From JBCCTX01 sp039197765 (GTDB taxonomy: Bacteria; Bacteroidota; Bacteroidia; J057), in NCBI GenBank assembly GCA_039197765.1, contig JBCCTX010000001.1, forward strand, positions 1-64,000: a stretch of DNA of 64,000 nucleotides, written 5' to 3'. The notes under the pieces were generated by a model. That model saw nothing but the letters and a program-made list of their open reading frames with translations. It did no database searches and was not told the DNA's origin. Of this stretch, positions 62,836-64,000 are shown one piece after another. Within the stretch, counting starts at the first letter, position 1; every line of letters starts with the position of its first letter. The translations under genes and the position numbers were made by a program.

Positions 62836-64000
62836 CTACCTACCTTCTTCTTCAATGACTCCCAGATCTTTACCATAGCCAAAGTATCCATTTCGCAGTA
62901 AGCCAAAAGATCCTTCTGGGTTTCTTTCCAGTTTTCCGAAGACTTACCTTGAACCATGGCTGAGTACGCTCGACTGGCCTGATCTCCTTTTGATATGTCT
63001 AGGTCTTCGTAACTAATTCCAGGAACCAATGTAGGCAATACCTTCTTTATAGAATAAGATCCCTTGAGCTTAGGTTCATAATACCATTGCTTCTGAAACG
63101 GATACATCAGGTCGATCATCCGCGCGTTGATAGGTTCTAAGGCTTCTCGGTATTCTGGAAAATCCTCCATAATATCTTCCAACCTACCTTCTTCAAAGTG
63201 TTGGTTGAAAACGATGATGCTCCCTTTGTCCTTAAGGTCCTTTATAAGTTGTTCTACAAAAGAAATGCGTGGGTCTTTAGACTTGGGGTCAGCTAGAAAC
63301 GCTGTATGATGGAGTTTCCCTCCAGGCTTTTCCAGTACGTGCAGAGAATATTGAAAGGGGAGTTGCTGATAGGGTCTACTCTGAGGATAGGGGGGGACTG
63401 CGAAAGAGAAGGTCTCGAAATCGAGGAAATACAGAGGATATTTCCAAGATTTGAGAAATTTCTTGATCTTTTTATCATCTTGGAAGGTGTAGCCCTCTTT
63501 GATCCCTTTGACCTGTAAGGTTTGGGTTTTGGAGAGCTTGAAATCCTCTGGAATGTCTTTCATCAACAGGATTCCTTGCCTATACAATTTCCACTTCTTG
63601 CTTCTCCCATACCGTAGGTCAAAGACAGAATCCTCTGGTATATGCTTCCAGCAATGACCCATGAAATCACAATCGTAGGGTTTGGTACAGTGCTTTCCGA
63701 TCTCAATGTTTGGAACCTTTTGTCTATTTAAAGTTCTTCTTGCCTTTTTGATCCACCCCGGAATTCGGCCTTGTAGGGCCATTACCCGTTCCTGGACGGA
63801 CTCAATGGTGAAAAGTTGATGTACATCCAGTTTTTTACCCCGCTTGTATTGATTGTTGATATAAACCACAAATATTTCCTCAGGTTCATAGCCAGCCTGC
63901 TTCATGACATAGTACTGCAATGCTGCGTCTTCAAGGTAAACGTCCTTCATGGAAGTGGAACTCTTGACTTCATAGGCATAGTATTTCCCTTTTTTCTGGA
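62820..64000 (-). CDS. DUF2779 domain nuclease-like protein, 5' end beyond window
   Basis: The visible part is 393 codons. The frame is open through the right edge, with KGKYYAYEVKSSTSMKDVYL reading across the ATG at 63950, so that ATG is internal. YEVKSS fits the PD-(D/E)XK nuclease core (E-x-K). HCTKPYDCDFMGHCWK holds cysteines as in Cas4-type Fe-S nucleases. The C-terminal half is DUF2779: YPLYFLDFETFSFAVP (acidic metal site), IIVFNQHFEEGRL, MIDLMYPF, YCEMDTLAMVKIWE, resembling a 3'-5' exonuclease/RNase H fold. A DNA-processing role is inferred. The last residues VGSRGIL come from a dispersed repeat. Confidence 0.8.
   Translation of the reverse strand, partial: QKKGKYYAYEVKSSTSMKDVYLEDAALQYYVMKQAGYEPEEIFVVYINNQYKRGKKLDVHQLFTIESVQERVMALQGRIPGWIKKARRTLNRQKVPNIEIGKHCTKPYDCDFMGHCWKHIPEDSVFDLRYGRSKKWKLYRQGILLMKDIPEDFKLSKTQTLQVKGIKEGYTFQDDKKIKKFLKSWKYPLYFLDFETFSFAVPPYPQSRPYQQLPFQYSLHVLEKPGGKLHHTAFLADPKSKDPRISFVEQLIKDLKDKGSIIVFNQHFEEGRLEDIMEDFPEYREALEPINARMIDLMYPFQKQWYYEPKLKGSYSIKKVLPTLVPGISYEDLDISKGDQASRAYSAMVQGKSSENWKETQKDLLAYCEMDTLAMVKIWESLKKKVGSRGIL

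Overview
The window looks like a chromosomal segment of a Bacteroidota bacterium, probably Cytophagales-like. The signs are a type IX secretion (T9SS) C-terminal sorting domain at 9818-10957, a DUF5686/carboxypeptidase-regulatory outer-membrane protein, AraC and LytTR regulators with membrane N-termini, promoters of the TTG-N19-TAxxTTTG kind, many Cys-lipoproteins, and the trpE-G-D-C-F-B-A order. I see no rRNA, tRNA, CRISPR array, insertion sequence or prophage. Two genes are cut by the window edges: a penicillin-acylase family gene on the left and a DUF2779 nuclease-like gene on the right.

Layout. 1-10.9 kb holds mixed genes: an Ntn-hydrolase acylase, a zinc-type dehydrogenase, a DUF2231/cytochrome c/LRR fusion, a lipoprotein aldose epimerase coupled to a GNAT acetyltransferase, an orphan EAD11 protein overlapping tail-to-tail with an acyltransferase, a DUF3291 gene, an AraC regulator and a T9SS-exported beta-propeller. 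11.0-17.7 kb (minus strand) is a run of seven genes, six with export signals. It holds two RidA paralogues flanking a Tat-signal SelA-like PLP enzyme, then a cog3964-type amidohydrolase, an SMP-30-like lipoprotein and a DUF6807 lipoprotein. It diverges from 17.8-25.7 kb (plus strand), a carbohydrate-acid catabolic cluster: GH88-like hydrolase, sugar isomerase, Gfo/Idh/MocA oxidoreductase, SDR, small membrane protein plus sodium:solute symporter, and a Tat-exported enolase-superfamily enzyme. Together these suggest scavenging and breakdown of modified sugar acids or acylated amino/hydroxy acids.

25.7-36.3 kb is housekeeping and signalling: epimerase, yaaA, yggS, an ECF sigma factor with a membrane partner, a TPR sensor kinase, DinB, DUF5686, an alpha/beta hydrolase, and a small lipoprotein gene broken by one in-frame stop. 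36.4-43.4 kb is a complete trp operon. Its leader encodes a 21-residue peptide with three consecutive Trp codons followed by an intrinsic terminator, a textbook attenuator. 43.4-50.2 kb has a LytS/LytTR pair, a serine hydrolase, acsA and fabH.

50.4-59.7 kb has mfd, a coiled-coil lipoprotein, then miaB - sigma54-type AAA+ regulator - lptE - TPR protein - secG, genes of RNA modification, envelope biogenesis and secretion. 60-64 kb has DUF2795 with an orphan ABC ATPase, a secreted HExxH protein and the DUF2779 gene.

A dispersed repeat (ATCAAAGGTTACTACGGACTAC and degenerate relatives) occurs just downstream of several genes and supplies the last codons of trpC and of the DUF2779 gene.
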